From Jeotgalibacillus campisalis (GTDB taxonomy: Bacteria > Bacillota > Bacilli > Bacillales > Jeotgalibacillaceae): a stretch of 64,000 bases of DNA. Location: the NCBI RefSeq assembly GCF_000829515.1, contig NZ_JXRR01000017.1:62001-126000 (forward strand), written 5' to 3'. The number at the start of each line of letters is the position of its first letter. Position 1 is the stretch's first letter. Position numbers and translations under genes: made by a program. The notes under the pieces are model-generated. The model saw only the letters and a list, made by a program, of their open reading frames with translations, was not told where the DNA came from and ran no database searches. Below, piece after piece: positions 1 to 8,558 of the stretch.

Positions 1-387
1 GTCCATAAAAGGGTCAGCACAGCCGATCTGCTGGGTCGCTTTCCGGATAGCGAAAGATGAAATGGACTGAATTGCTTTTACTTTCCCTTCCTCAAGTGTA
101 ACTTTCCCCGCAATGCCAACACGGTGCCCGCCTTCGATCGTCACATATCCCTTCCTCATTTCTTCTTCGAGCGAATAAAAAGAATGCTGAGAAATTTTTT
201 CTGCTACATACTGCCGGTCATTATGCGATGGGATGTAATCTAAATCCTCTGTGCCGGAGTAAGTTTCTATTTGAACGGGACGACCGATTCGAATTCTAAT
301 TTCTTCTACTCCGATTAAAGATGCTGTATAGCTATTAACTAGAATTTGCTGCAGTCGTTCAGGAAATAAATAAAGAATCGTATGCAT
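1..387 (-). CDS. spoIIIAA: Stage III sporulation protein AA, N-terminal part (cut by window edge)
   Basis: SpoIIIAA is the ATPase-like first protein of the eight-gene spoIIIA operon. It works in the mother cell on the channel that keeps the engulfed forespore active. Only the first 129 codons are inside the window; the Walker A motif and everything downstream lie beyond the left edge. The visible part holds the family signature GYVTIEGGHRVGIAGKV and the later SSFAIRKA. The ATG is fixed by an AAGGGTG ribosome site 8 bases upstream and an in-frame TGA directly before it. The assignment fits the efp gene next door, as in B. subtilis. The small yqhV gene that sits between them there was not seen. 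Confidence 0.9.
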   Translation of the reverse strand, partial: MHTILYLFPERLQQILVNSYTASLIGVEEIRIRIGRPVQIETYSGTEDLDYIPSHNDRQYVAEKISQHSFYSLEEEMRKGYVTIEGGHRVGIAGKVTLEEGKVKAIQSISSFAIRKATQQIGCADPFMD

Positions 388-454
388 TCAATCAACACCC
401 TTGGAATTCATCATTGTGGTTTATCCTATTGGCCGGCATGCTATTTTATGACAT

Positions 455-490
455 AAAAAAAGCTGTAAGGAAAATTCCTTACAGCTTTTA
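455..490 (-). terminator. Rho-independent terminator of the aroQ-pepQ-efp unit
   Basis: A near-perfect hairpin (AAGCTGTAAGGAA paired with TTCCTTACAGCTT) lies 10 bases after the efp stop. On the minus strand it is followed by a run of U. Confidence 0.85.
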
Positions 491-497
491 CTTACTA

Positions 498-1058
498 TTA
501 TTGTGCTCTTGAAACGTACGTAGAATCTGTGGTATTAATGATTAACACGTCGTCTTCATTAATGAAGAACGGAACGTTGACTGTGAGTCCTGTTTCAACT
601 GTTGCAGGCTTGGAGCCTCCGCTCGATGTATCACCTTTAATACCCGGCTCTGTAGCAATTACTTTTAATTCAACTGTATTAGGCAGTTCAACACCTAACG
701 TTTCAGTCTGATACATCATAATTTGAACTTCCATATTTTCTTTTAGGAATTTCAGTTCATATTCAATCTGACTGGCAGGAATTTCAATCTGGTCATATGT
801 TTCATTATCCATGAAGACGTGCATGTCCCCGTTTGCATATAAATACTGCATTTTGCGATTATCTATTTGCGCTTTTGCTACTTTCTCACCAGCTCTGAAT
901 GTTTTTTCCTGAATGGCTCCTGTGCGCAGGTTACGAAGTTTTGAGCGCACGAAGGCAGCTCCTTTCCCTGGTTTCACATGTTGGAAATCGATCACTCGCC
1001 AAATTGAACCGTCTACTTCTACCGTTAAGCCTGTTTTAAAATCATTTACTGAAATCAT
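498..1058 (-). CDS. efp: Translation elongation factor P
   Basis: EF-P binds ribosomes stalled on polyproline stretches and promotes peptide bond formation. The 186 residues match the usual three-domain length. The N-terminal KOW-like domain carries the loop PGKGAAF, whose tip is Lys32, the residue modified in B. subtilis (5-aminopentanol type). The C-terminal OB domains end in a conserved region with [12 protein letters not shown]. An AGGAGG ribosome site sits just before the ATG. It is the last gene of aroQ-pepQ-efp, 23 bases after pepQ. No modification enzyme for Lys32 is encoded in this window. Confidence 0.97.
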   Translation of the reverse strand: MISVNDFKTGLTVEVDGSIWRVIDFQHVKPGKGAAFVRSKLRNLRTGAIQEKTFRAGEKVAKAQIDNRKMQYLYANGDMHVFMDNETYDQIEIPASQIEYELKFLKENMEVQIMMYQTETLGVELPNTVELKVIATEPGIKGDTSSGGSKPATVETGLTVNVPFFINEDDVLIINTTDSTYVSRAQ

Positions 1059-1081
1059 CTTAATCCTCCTAATAATCGACC

Positions 1082-2143
1082 TTACAACATAATTAAATCT
1101 TTGGTTGAATGGGTCAAGGTTTCGTTTCCATTTTTTGTAATTACTGTATCATCTTCTATTCTAACACCGCCAAGACCGGCAATATAAATACCAGGTTCCA
1201 CTGTAACGACCATGTTCTCTAAAAGTTCAGTCTCTGATCTTGAAGAAAGCCCCGGTCCTTCATGAACTTCGAGGCCTATGCCATGCCCAAGAGAATGACC
1301 AAAATACTCGCCATAGCCTTTTGAAGAAATAAAGTCTCTTGCAAGTGCGTCTGCTTCTTTTCCTGTAAGACCCGGTTTGATTTTTTCCATCGCAAGCAGC
1401 TGCGCATCAAGTGTTACCTGATAAATTTCTCTTAGCTTATCACTTGGCTGTCCTACAGCGACTGTCCGTGTTATATCAGAAACATATCCTTTGTGAAGTG
1501 CACCGAAGTCCATTGTTACAAGTTCTCCATTTTGGATTACCTTGTCACTGGCAATTCCGTGGGGAAGCGCTGAACGTTCACCTGAAGCAACAATAATATC
1601 AAAGGAAGAAGATTGAGCACCGGCCTTTCGCATGAAAAATTCCAGTTCATTTGATACTTCAAGTTCCGTTTTTCCAGGCTGTATAAAGTCCAATATATGT
1701 TTGAAAGCGGCATCTGCTATGTCCGCTGCTTCCTTTAATATCTTAATCTCTGAATCTGTCTTAATCAAGCGCAACTTTTCAACCATCCCAGATACTGGAA
1801 CAAGCGCTGTCCCTATAGCTTTTTCATATTGCTTGAAAGTACCAAATACTACATGATCCTGCTCAAATCCCAGCCGATTAATGCCCAGTTTCTCTACTTG
1901 TGATGCTACCTCCTGGTGAATCGGTCCTGAGTGTTGAACGATCGTGAATTCTTTCGCCTGGTTTGCTGCCTGCTCAGTGTACCTGAAGTCCGTTATAAAT
2001 ACTGCTTCATCCTGTGATACAACAGCGATACCTGCTGAACCGGTAAAATTCGATATGTACTTTCGGTTGTAAGAACTTGTTATCATTAATCCGTCAAGAT
2101 CCTGCTTAGCCATTTGTTCGCGCAGCTGTTCTAGTTTACTCAT
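1082..2143 (-). CDS. yqhT: M24 family aminopeptidase / Xaa-Pro dipeptidase
   Basis: This is a cytosolic metallopeptidase of the pita-bread (M24) fold that probably removes residues next to proline. The N-terminal creatinase-like domain covers about residues 1-125. The catalytic domain holds all five expected metal ligands: Asp212 (MDFGA), Asp223 (SDITRT), His287 (GHGIG), Glu316 (VEPGIY) and Glu330 (VRIEDD). The length of 353 is normal. Its start overlaps the aroQ stop by 8 bases, so the two are translationally coupled. Pairing a proline peptidase with EF-P is a conserved Bacillales arrangement. Exact substrate preference cannot be read from the sequence. Confidence 0.92.
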   Translation of the reverse strand: MSKLEQLREQMAKQDLDGLMITSSYNRKYISNFTGSAGIAVVSQDEAVFITDFRYTEQAANQAKEFTIVQHSGPIHQEVASQVEKLGINRLGFEQDHVVFGTFKQYEKAIGTALVPVSGMVEKLRLIKTDSEIKILKEAADIADAAFKHILDFIQPGKTELEVSNELEFFMRKAGAQSSSFDIIVASGERSALPHGIASDKVIQNGELVTMDFGALHKGYVSDITRTVAVGQPSDKLREIYQVTLDAQLLAMEKIKPGLTGKEADALARDFISSKGYGEYFGHSLGHGIGLEVHEGPGLSSRSETELLENMVVTVEPGIYIAGLGGVRIEDDTVITKNGNETLTHSTKDLIML

Positions 2144-2588
2144 TTTCTGACTCCCCCTTGTTTTGTTCCATCAAAGCCGTCAATGCAAGCTCATATCCAA
2201 ATACACCTAATCCAACAATTTGACCTGCAGTCACAGCTGACAACAGCGATGTGTGACGAAAGGCTTCACGTGCGTGGATATTGGAAATATGCACTTCAAT
2301 AACGGGTAAATCCACTGACGAGATCGCATCCCTGAGTGCATAGCTGGTATGAGAATACGCACCAGGATTAAAGATGATCCCAAAAATCCCCTCATCAGCA
2401 GCACGGTGAATCGCATCAATCAGATCACCTTCATGATTCGACTGTTTCACTTGAAGATCCGTATTATGACTGTCTGCTAAACGCTTCAGCTTTTTCTCAA
2501 CGTCACTCAAAGTGGCAGTTCCATAAATATCAGGCTCCCTTAAACCAAGACGGTTCAGGTTCGGACCATTTAATAATAAGTACGCCAT
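2136..2588 (-). CDS. aroQ: 3-dehydroquinate dehydratase, type II
   Basis: AroQ performs the third step of the shikimate pathway, the anti-elimination of water from 3-dehydroquinate, as a dodecamer. The 150 residues begin with the type II signature [20 protein letters not shown], which contains the flexible-loop Arg and the catalytic Tyr22. [15 protein letters not shown] and [15 protein letters not shown] follow, with the His and Arg of the substrate pocket. It heads the aroQ-pepQ-efp unit. Another shikimate gene, aroK, lies about 14 kb away in this window but is not linked to it. Confidence 0.96.
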   Translation of the reverse strand: MAYLLLNGPNLNRLGLREPDIYGTATLSDVEKKLKRLADSHNTDLQVKQSNHEGDLIDAIHRAADEGIFGIIFNPGAYSHTSYALRDAISSVDLPVIEVHISNIHAREAFRHTSLLSAVTAGQIVGLGVFGYELALTALMEQNKGESENE

Positions 2589-2651
2589 TATGAAGTCACC
2601 CTTTTACAAAGTTATCTAGATAAGTGTATCATAATGATTCTTAATGTCCCA

Positions 2652-3128
2652 CTATCTGCTGTGCTTTTCATTGTCGGTATAGGGTTCATCATAGGAAATC
2701 GAAAATCCGACAAATGCACCATGTAAAATAAAAAGACAACAAAAGGAAATGATTGAGTGGTGTTTTAATTCGGTGACATTAGGACCGATCTCCATCCACC
2801 AGCCGAGCAAAATGAAAATGATTGCAAAAAGAATCACATTTATAAATATACCAGGCCACATGGTATCTGACTTTTTGACGGTCCATTGGTATAATAATGC
2901 CCATATAATGGAGATAGCACAAATCATTAGCCACCATAAAATATGAGGAACAATTCCTTTTTGCCACGCAGGTGCCAAAAATTCCCATGATGGCATTAGT
3001 GCATTTTTGGGGATAAAATGAAAGAAATGAAATGCTTCATAAAATAAGATAAAAAATAACCCGCCTGTAAAACCAATGATAATGGTTAGCGGTGTTCGTT
3101 TTATTGTTGGCAATTCAACATTAGACAT
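2652..3128 (-). CDS. yqhR: YqhR-like four-helix membrane protein
   Basis: This is a membrane protein of 158 residues with no known function. Four hydrophobic segments lie at about residues 14-32, 60-78, 91-112 and 122-143. The short termini are polar. The gene sits between aroQ and the divergent yqhQ, exactly where yqhR lies in B. subtilis, and its length fits. I assign it by position and topology rather than by motif. No terminator separates it from aroQ downstream (63 bases), so it may be read into that operon. Confidence 0.7.
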   Translation of the reverse strand: MSNVELPTIKRTPLTIIIGFTGGLFFILFYEAFHFFHFIPKNALMPSWEFLAPAWQKGIVPHILWWLMICAISIIWALLYQWTVKKSDTMWPGIFINVILFAIIFILLGWWMEIGPNVTELKHHSIISFCCLFILHGAFVGFSISYDEPYTDNEKHSR

Positions 3129-3291
3129 CTGAGTTCACCCTTTTTTCTTTTCAGTATGTCCATTGTTGGGCTTTTTTTAACCGGACTTCAGGAATAAAAA
3201 TTCTTACATCTAGTAGGAAAGCTTATTTTTTAGTAAACTAAAGATACCTTTATAAATAAAGGAATGTATAACAATAGGTTGGTGCATGTAA

Positions 3292-4239
3292 ATGAGTAAT
3301 CAGAAAAAGCCCGCATACGGTGGTCAAGCCGTAGTTGAAGGGGTAATGTTTGGCGGACGGCGTCATACCGTTACCGCTATTCGTCGAAAAGATGACACAA
3401 TCGAGTATTTCCATCTTCCTCGAAAAACGAAGCCATCTTTTCAAAAAATGAAAAAGATTCCTTTTCTTAGAGGGATTATTGCTTTAATTGAAGCCAGCGC
3501 CAATGGGACTCAGCATCTTAACTTTTCAAGTGAACGATTCGATGTTTTACCTGAAGAGGATGAAAAGGTTCAAAAAGAACAGAAATCTTCTAAATTGGAA
3601 ATGATTTTTGGCATTGCGGCAATTGGTGTGTTGTCCTTTTTATTCGGAAAATTTATTTTTACATTAGTACCCTTGTTTTTAGCTGCTTCTTTAGAGTTTG
3701 TGATATCCGGCCGCACTGGCCAGGTTATATTGGAAAGTGTATTTAAGATTATGCTTCTCCTCTTATATATTTACTTTATCTCTTTGACCCCTCTGATAAA
3801 AAGAGTGTTTCAGTATCATGGTGCTGAGCATAAAGTGATTAATGCATTTGAAAACAAGCTGCCGCTGACAGTTGAAAATGTTCAATCTCAATCCAGACTT
3901 CATTACAGATGTGGTTCGAGTTTTATTTTGTTTACTGTCATCGTCGGAATGTTTGTTTATTTGTTAGTTCCGCATGATCCGCTTATTGTCAGAATTTTAA
4001 ATCGCATTGCATTAATTCCAGTTGTGCTTGGAATATCTTTTGAAGTCCTTCAACTTACCAATAAAGTCCGTTCTGTTCCGGTACTAAAATTTTTAGGTTA
4101 TCCCGGTCTGTGGCTCCAGCTGCTGACAACTAAGGAACCGAAAGATGATCAGGTTGAAGTTGCCATTGCTTCTTTTAACCGGATGCTTGAACTGGAGAAA
4201 GAGTCAGAGTCAGGTTTAAAAAAAGCAGCACTTGTCTAA
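3292..4239 (+). CDS. yqhQ: DUF1385 membrane protein YqhQ
   Basis: The protein belongs to the DUF1385 family, conserved in Firmicutes, with no proven activity. It has 315 residues. The family signature YGGQAVVEGVMFGGRRH is at residues 9-25, and a second conserved block YHGAEHKVINAFE is near 180, with RLHYRCGSSF shortly after. Three or four membrane segments lie around 100-120, 125-160, 205-225 and 230-250. It is divergent from yqhR and is followed after about 40 bases by yqhP on the same strand. The repeated conserved His/Glu/Cys residues suggest metal binding or an enzymatic role, which is inference. Confidence 0.85.
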   Translation: MSNQKKPAYGGQAVVEGVMFGGRRHTVTAIRRKDDTIEYFHLPRKTKPSFQKMKKIPFLRGIIALIEASANGTQHLNFSSERFDVLPEEDEKVQKEQKSSKLEMIFGIAAIGVLSFLFGKFIFTLVPLFLAASLEFVISGRTGQVILESVFKIMLLLLYIYFISLTPLIKRVFQYHGAEHKVINAFENKLPLTVENVQSQSRLHYRCGSSFILFTVIVGMFVYLLVPHDPLIVRILNRIALIPVVLGISFEVLQLTNKVRSVPVLKFLGYPGLWLQLLTTKEPKDDQVEVAIASFNRMLELEKESESGLKKAALV

Positions 4240-4278
4240 ACTAAAAAGTAAAGGATTGTTTTATGGGAGGTGGCTAGT

Positions 4279-4662
4279 GTGAATGTTAGGATGGCCGTTT
4301 TTTACAGTGTAATTGCTTTAGCCAGTTTTGGGTTAATATACACCCTTGTTACAGACCCGGCAAGTTTGTTAAGGAGAATAGCAATATACGCAGCGATCAT
4401 TGGCGTTATCTATCTGCTCTACCGGTTATGGTCGTCACGTAAGCCAGGGCGGCAAGACCAGCAGGCGTTTAAAAAAGCGGTTCGACAGTCGAAAAAGCGA
4501 TACGGCAACCCCGTGTCAGCTTCTAAACTAAAAAGTCCCGGCAAACAACCTTCAAAAAAAGCAATCCCTTTAAAAAGGTCTTCTGTCTCCCGGATAGATG
4601 GACCAAAACTGACCGTTATAGAAGGCAAAAAAGGAAAGAAAAAGAAGAAAATATCACTTTAA
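4279..4662 (+). CDS. yqhP: YqhP-like small membrane protein with basic tail
   Basis: About 127 residues. Two transmembrane segments (about 5-25 and 33-53) precede a strongly basic, disordered-looking cytoplasmic tail rich in Lys, Arg, Ser and Pro that ends in KKGKKKKKISL. I start it at the GTG at 4279 because GGGAGGTGG lies 6-7 bases before it. A GTG at 4270 overlaps that ribosome site and is less likely. Length and position after yqhQ match B. subtilis yqhP. The basic tail could contact nucleic acid or anionic lipid, but nothing shows it. Its 3' end overlaps the convergent patatin gene by 9 bases. Confidence 0.7.
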   Translation: MNVRMAVFYSVIALASFGLIYTLVTDPASLLRRIAIYAAIIGVIYLLYRLWSSRKPGRQDQQAFKKAVRQSKKRYGNPVSASKLKSPGKQPSKKAIPLKRSSVSRIDGPKLTVIEGKKGKKKKKISL

Positions 4663-5541
4663 GTTCAGTGATTCCAAATAGTCGAGCGTATGTGCACGTC
4701 CTGATTTTATAAGGGCGTGCATTTCATTTGTTGTCAGGAATGCATCCGCTGGAGAAAGATCGGGGACTGGGATAATCAGTACATTTTTCCTTTTAATTTG
4801 CTCTAAGTGTCTTGCATCGTGCGCTTCTTTCATCGTAATAAATAAAGCGGAGTACAATTCAATCACATTTTTTATACTCCTTGCAGGCTCTTTTTGACGG
4901 GCCGATTGCAATTGAAATCCAATAATCGGGATGGAGTCAACCGCCCCTTTTTCCTCCAGCAGCCAGATGGGGAAGTTGCTGAGCACCCCCCCATCTACAA
5001 TCAAATGAATATTCTTGCCCTTTGTCCATTTTACCGGTTCATAAAAAAAAGGAAGAGAAGCACTCATCCGAACTGCTTTTGCTATTTTCATTGAATAAGG
5101 ATCACGGTCATAATAAATAGCGTCATCGGGCAAAACGATCATTTTTCCTGAAGTCAAATCGGAGGCTACCATTTTAAAGGAACCCACAGGCAGATCATTA
5201 AAGGTTTGAATTCCTTTCTCATTTAATTTTTGTTCCAGCCAATCCAGGAGACCATCACCTGAGTACAGCCCTTTTTTCCAATAAAGCTCGATCCATTTCA
5301 CCCACGAAGGCAGCCATTTGTTTCGTTTATTTTCTTTAAAGAAAAGGTGAGAAAGAGCAGGAAGCATTTCTTTAATTTCTATAGATGTATAACCTGCTGC
5401 AACCAATGCTCCAACTACCGCACCGGCACTTGTTCCAGCTACCCTTCTTACCTTCACCCCTTTTTCCTCAAGTGCTTCAACTACTCCTATAAATGCAATA
5501 GCTTTCACACCTCCACCTGAAAAAACCAGATCAATAATCAT
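4654..5541 (-). CDS. yqhO: Patatin-like phospholipase (acyl hydrolase)
   Basis: This is a predicted Ser-Asp dyad lipid acyl hydrolase of the patatin family. The 295 residues start with the oxyanion loop FSGGGVKAIAFIGV. The nucleophile elbow GTSAG has Ser38, and the catalytic Asp is in DGGVLSNFP near residue 190. There is no signal peptide or membrane anchor, so it should be cytosolic or peripheral. Substrate is unknown. It stands alone on the minus strand, tail-to-tail with yqhP. The nrdJ terminator just upstream isolates it from the reductase gene. Confidence 0.9.
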   Translation of the reverse strand: MIIDLVFSGGGVKAIAFIGVVEALEEKGVKVRRVAGTSAGAVVGALVAAGYTSIEIKEMLPALSHLFFKENKRNKWLPSWVKWIELYWKKGLYSGDGLLDWLEQKLNEKGIQTFNDLPVGSFKMVASDLTSGKMIVLPDDAIYYDRDPYSMKIAKAVRMSASLPFFYEPVKWTKGKNIHLIVDGGVLSNFPIWLLEEKGAVDSIPIIGFQLQSARQKEPARSIKNVIELYSALFITMKEAHDARHLEQIKRKNVLIIPVPDLSPADAFLTTNEMHALIKSGRAHTLDYLESLNLK

Positions 5542-5589
5542 CCCTCCACCTCCATATCCTCATTTATATGAACGTTTCGAAAAACCATG

Positions 5590-5627
5590 AAAAAAGTGCA
5601 GCCAGCCACTTTCGGCTGTCTGCACTT
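5590..5627 (-). terminator. Terminator of nrdJ
   Basis: Hairpin AAGTGCAG-CAGCC / GGCTG-CTGCACTT with one mismatch and a 6-base loop, followed on the minus strand by UUUUUU. It lies 11 bases after the nrdJ stop. Confidence 0.85.
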
Positions 5628-5637
5628 GATGTTCATT

Positions 5638-8187
5638 TTATAAACCGCATTTTAATTGAGCATTACAATTGGTACATGTGTTGCAGCCGCCGATTTCTTT
5701 TACCGTCCCTTTTCGGCAGACAGGGCATGTGTTGCCAAGTTCAGATCCGATCGTAACATTGGTTGAACGCAAATCTTGAATCGTATCAACGAGTACAACG
5801 TTCTGCTTTGTTTTTTTACCTGGTTCATTCATATTGTTATCTTCAGCTTTAAGCGTCAGCACTTGTGAATCCCGGCTTCCGTCTACATATACGGTTCCGC
5901 CTTTTGCTCCGCCTTTATACAATCTCTCATACACACTTTCTACCTGTTCTACCGCATAGCCTTTTGGTGCATTCACCGTTTTAGAAATGGAGCTGTCAAT
6001 CCATCTTTGAATCACACATTGTGTATCGGCATGGGCTTCAGGAGCAAGTTCCATTGCAGTAACAAAGAAATCCGGCAAATCACTTTCTGAAGCGGAAGGA
6101 TTCAGGCTGAGATACTCACGAACAATATCAGCTTTCACTTCAATAAACTTGCCTAAACGGCCGCTTCGATAGTAGGTAAATGAGAAATAAGGTTCAAGCC
6201 CTGTGGAAACACCAACCATCGTTCCGGTGCTTCCGGTTGGTGCTACCGTTAAGAGGTGGGAATTTCTAATGCCATGAGTTCGGATCCCCTCTTTAATGTC
6301 ATCGGGCATTTTCTTCATAAATCCTGTTTCCGTGAAATTTTTTCTTAATTGCGCTGTTTTCTCAACAGAAGCACCTTCAAGGAATGGGAAAGCTCCGCGT
6401 TCTTTTGCCAGTTCAATAGAGGCCCGATAAGCTGTCACAGCAATCGTTTCAAAGATTTCATCAACTAATTTATTTCCCTCTTCAGAGCCATATTCCTTTT
6501 CGCAGTAGATGAGCAGATCAGCTAGTCCCATAACACCAAGACCTACTCGACGTTCTCCAAGAGCCTGGGTTTGATTTTCTGCAAGGAAATATGGGGTTGC
6601 ATCAATTACATTGTCCTGCATGCGAACACCGATCTCGACCGTTTTTTTAAGCTTGTCAAACTGTACCTGTTTTGTTTCTTTATCGGCAAATTCAGCAAGA
6701 TTAACTGCTGCCAGATTACAAACAGAGTAAGGAGCAAGCGGCTGTTCACCACATGGATTTGTGGCTACCACCTGCTGACCGTAGCTTTGAGCATTTGTCA
6801 TTTCATTAGCGTTGTCTATAAAGAAAATTCCGGGCTCTGCTGAATAGGTAGCACATATATTAATAAGATTCCAAAGCTCTTTTGCTTTGATCGTGCGATA
6901 CGTTCTTACAGCATTCCCTGATTCTTCCCACTTGCGAACATCGCCTACCTCATGCCAGGTGTCATTGTAAACAGTCATTTGTTCTTTTGTATAAGACTCT
7001 ACATCCGGGAATCTAAGTTTATATTCTCCATCCCGTTCAACAGCCTGCATAAAGTCATCAGTTAAACAAATCGAAATATTAGCCCCTGTCAGAAATTCAG
7101 GATTATGGACAGAATACGTACCGCCTGTCGCTAATTTCTCCTCAGCTTCTTCAATGATCTGTTCATTAAATCCACCGAATCCCGGGATTTCTTTATAGTT
7201 TATAATGCTTTGATACATTCCAACTTCTTGTTCTGTCAGAGGAGTGAATTTTAATTTCTCCTGGGCAATTTTCTTAATGAACTCATCTTCTGTTGTTTCA
7301 AGAAGAAATCGCAGAATACGTGGATTTTGCATTTTAGAGATAATAAATTCGATAATGTCTGGATGCCAGTCAGACAGCATAATCATTTGCGCTCCTCTTC
7401 TGGAGCCGCCCTGCTCGACTAAATGTGTGAGCTTGGCGATATCATCGAGCCACGAGACAGAGCCTGAGGATTTCCCATTGACTCCGCGAGCCAACGTATT
7501 TCTCGGACGAAGGGTGGATCCATTGGTGCCGACTCCTCCCCCTCTGCTCATGATCTCCATCACCTGCTTACGATGATCTGAAATGCCTTCCCTGGAATCT
7601 TTTACAAACGGCATAACATAACAGTTAAAGAACGTTACATCAGTCTTAGCCCCTGCTCCGTACAACACTCTTCCCGCTGGAACAAAATGCAGGCTGGACA
7701 ATTCTTTATAAAATTCCTCTGTCCATTTGCTGCGCTGCTCTTCCGTCTTTTCAACTGAAGCAAGGCCGGTTGCATTACGTAATGCTATTTGCTCATAATA
7801 AATCTCCAAAGGCTTTTCAATAACATCAAGCGAACGGACAACGATGCCCGTCTCCATTTCTTTTGGCGTGTCTAAAGAGTTCCTGAATTCTTCTTCAATG
7901 AGAACATGAGCTTCTCTTTTTTCGGAGTTGATACTTTGTATGTATCCCAATCCTCTTGCTGGAAATTTAGGATCTTCCCGAATAGTAAGCACAACAAAAT
8001 CACCTGTGCGCAAAGATTTTTTTTCTGTATCCTTAAATGCATAACGGTCCAGCATCACAAGACGTGATACCCCTTTATGCGTTATTTTCATGTCCGGTGT
8101 AATTGGGTGAACCGGGTCGAATTTTGCAATATCTTGATTTAATTGTTCCACATTTAATGTTGAATGCTGAGTAGAGAGCGAGGTCAT
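5638..8187 (-). CDS. nrdJ: Adenosylcobalamin-dependent (class II) ribonucleotide reductase
   Basis: NrdJ reduces ribonucleotides to deoxyribonucleotides using a thiyl radical made from coenzyme B12, so it works with or without oxygen. The 849 residues hold FFNCYVMP (first redox Cys), the active-site loop TNPCGEQPLAPYSVCNL with the Cys and Glu of the radical site and the second Cys, and the phosphate-binding segment APTGSTGTMVGVSTG. The C-terminus has two CxxC pairs (CPVC and CTNC, with further Cys), a swinging-arm or zinc-ribbon tail. B. subtilis has mntR (yqhN) at this position, so the locus differs. The upstream region carries paired NrdR-like boxes. No B12 riboswitch was recognised. Confidence 0.95.
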   Translation of the reverse strand: MTSLSTQHSTLNVEQLNQDIAKFDPVHPITPDMKITHKGVSRLVMLDRYAFKDTEKKSLRTGDFVVLTIREDPKFPARGLGYIQSINSEKREAHVLIEEEFRNSLDTPKEMETGIVVRSLDVIEKPLEIYYEQIALRNATGLASVEKTEEQRSKWTEEFYKELSSLHFVPAGRVLYGAGAKTDVTFFNCYVMPFVKDSREGISDHRKQVMEIMSRGGGVGTNGSTLRPRNTLARGVNGKSSGSVSWLDDIAKLTHLVEQGGSRRGAQMIMLSDWHPDIIEFIISKMQNPRILRFLLETTEDEFIKKIAQEKLKFTPLTEQEVGMYQSIINYKEIPGFGGFNEQIIEEAEEKLATGGTYSVHNPEFLTGANISICLTDDFMQAVERDGEYKLRFPDVESYTKEQMTVYNDTWHEVGDVRKWEESGNAVRTYRTIKAKELWNLINICATYSAEPGIFFIDNANEMTNAQSYGQQVVATNPCGEQPLAPYSVCNLAAVNLAEFADKETKQVQFDKLKKTVEIGVRMQDNVIDATPYFLAENQTQALGERRVGLGVMGLADLLIYCEKEYGSEEGNKLVDEIFETIAVTAYRASIELAKERGAFPFLEGASVEKTAQLRKNFTETGFMKKMPDDIKEGIRTHGIRNSHLLTVAPTGSTGTMVGVSTGLEPYFSFTYYRSGRLGKFIEVKADIVREYLSLNPSASESDLPDFFVTAMELAPEAHADTQCVIQRWIDSSISKTVNAPKGYAVEQVESVYERLYKGGAKGGTVYVDGSRDSQVLTLKAEDNNMNEPGKKTKQNVVLVDTIQDLRSTNVTIGSELGNTCPVCRKGTVKEIGGCNTCTNCNAQLKCGL

Positions 8188-8246
8188 CGTTCAATCCCCT
8201 TTCTTATGATAATGATTTACTGTAGTGTACTCTTTTTTAAGGTAAA

Positions 8247-8305
8247 ACACAACATATAGTACTGATATTTTTTACTTGCATACTATATATAGTTTTTTCA
8301 GTCAA
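8247..8305 (-). promoter_or_regulatory. Putative nrdJ promoter overlapped by two NrdR-like boxes
   Basis: Read on the minus strand, a -35 TTGACT (8300-8305) and a weak -10 TATGCA (8277-8282) are 17 bases apart. A box ATACTATATATAGTTT (plus-strand 8280-8295) lies across this spacer. A second box ACACAACATATAGTAC (8247-8262) lies just downstream of the -10. Both fit the NrdR core CwATATATwG (10/10 and 9/10 by my reading). They are 33 bases apart, about three helical turns and one or two bases wider than the usual spacing. Repression of the reductase gene by NrdR is the inferred role. nrdR itself is not in the window. Confidence 0.6.
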
Positions 8306-8328
8306 TTATTATAAAGTGTCAAATCGGC

Positions 8329-8450
8329 AATCAGCTGATTTCTGCAGAAAAAAGAAGCTTTCACTAGGAAAAATAGTCCATTTCAGCTGATTTCGATCGA
8401 ATTTAAGACTTGCACTTTACGACAAAGTTTTCCTTTCCGTTTTGCCGTAA
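8329..8450. repeat. Cluster of short palindromes and a 12-base direct repeat
   Basis: AATCAGCTGATT (8329-8340), TTTCTGCAGAAA (8339-8350) and TTCGATCGAA (8392-8401) are perfect palindromes. TCAGCTGATTTC occurs twice (8331-8342 and 8383-8394, 52 bases apart). TTACGACAAA (8417-8426) pairs with TTTGCCGTAA (8441-8450) with one mismatch. Function is unknown. Confidence 0.6.
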
Positions 8451-8454
8451 CAAA

Positions 8455-8485
8455 AAAGAAAAAAACGAGCGAGCTTGCCCGTTTT
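8455..8485 (-). terminator. Terminator of lipM
   Basis: Stem AAAACGGGC / GCTCGTTTT (one G-U pair) with loop AAGCTC. On the minus strand it is followed by U6-7. It lies about 75 bases after the lipM stop. Confidence 0.7.
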
Positions 8486-8558
8486 GATTTGAAAAACTAT
8501 TCATTAAGTTGCATTCACTTTTATAGAATTCCAGTTTCAGCATTAACATCTTTTTATG

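Larger units (their letters stand above)
8188..8558. other. 371-base intergenic region between nrdJ and lipM
   Basis: No gene was seen. Besides the nrdJ promoter and NrdR-like boxes it holds a run of short palindromes (8329-8450) and the lipM terminator. These are described separately. Confidence 0.7.

Noticed and set aside
8188-8558. Cobalamin riboswitch upstream of nrdJ
   Set aside because: Looked for because the enzyme needs B12. No B12-box-like segment or extended aptamer structure was recognised; the leader is too short between promoter and start.
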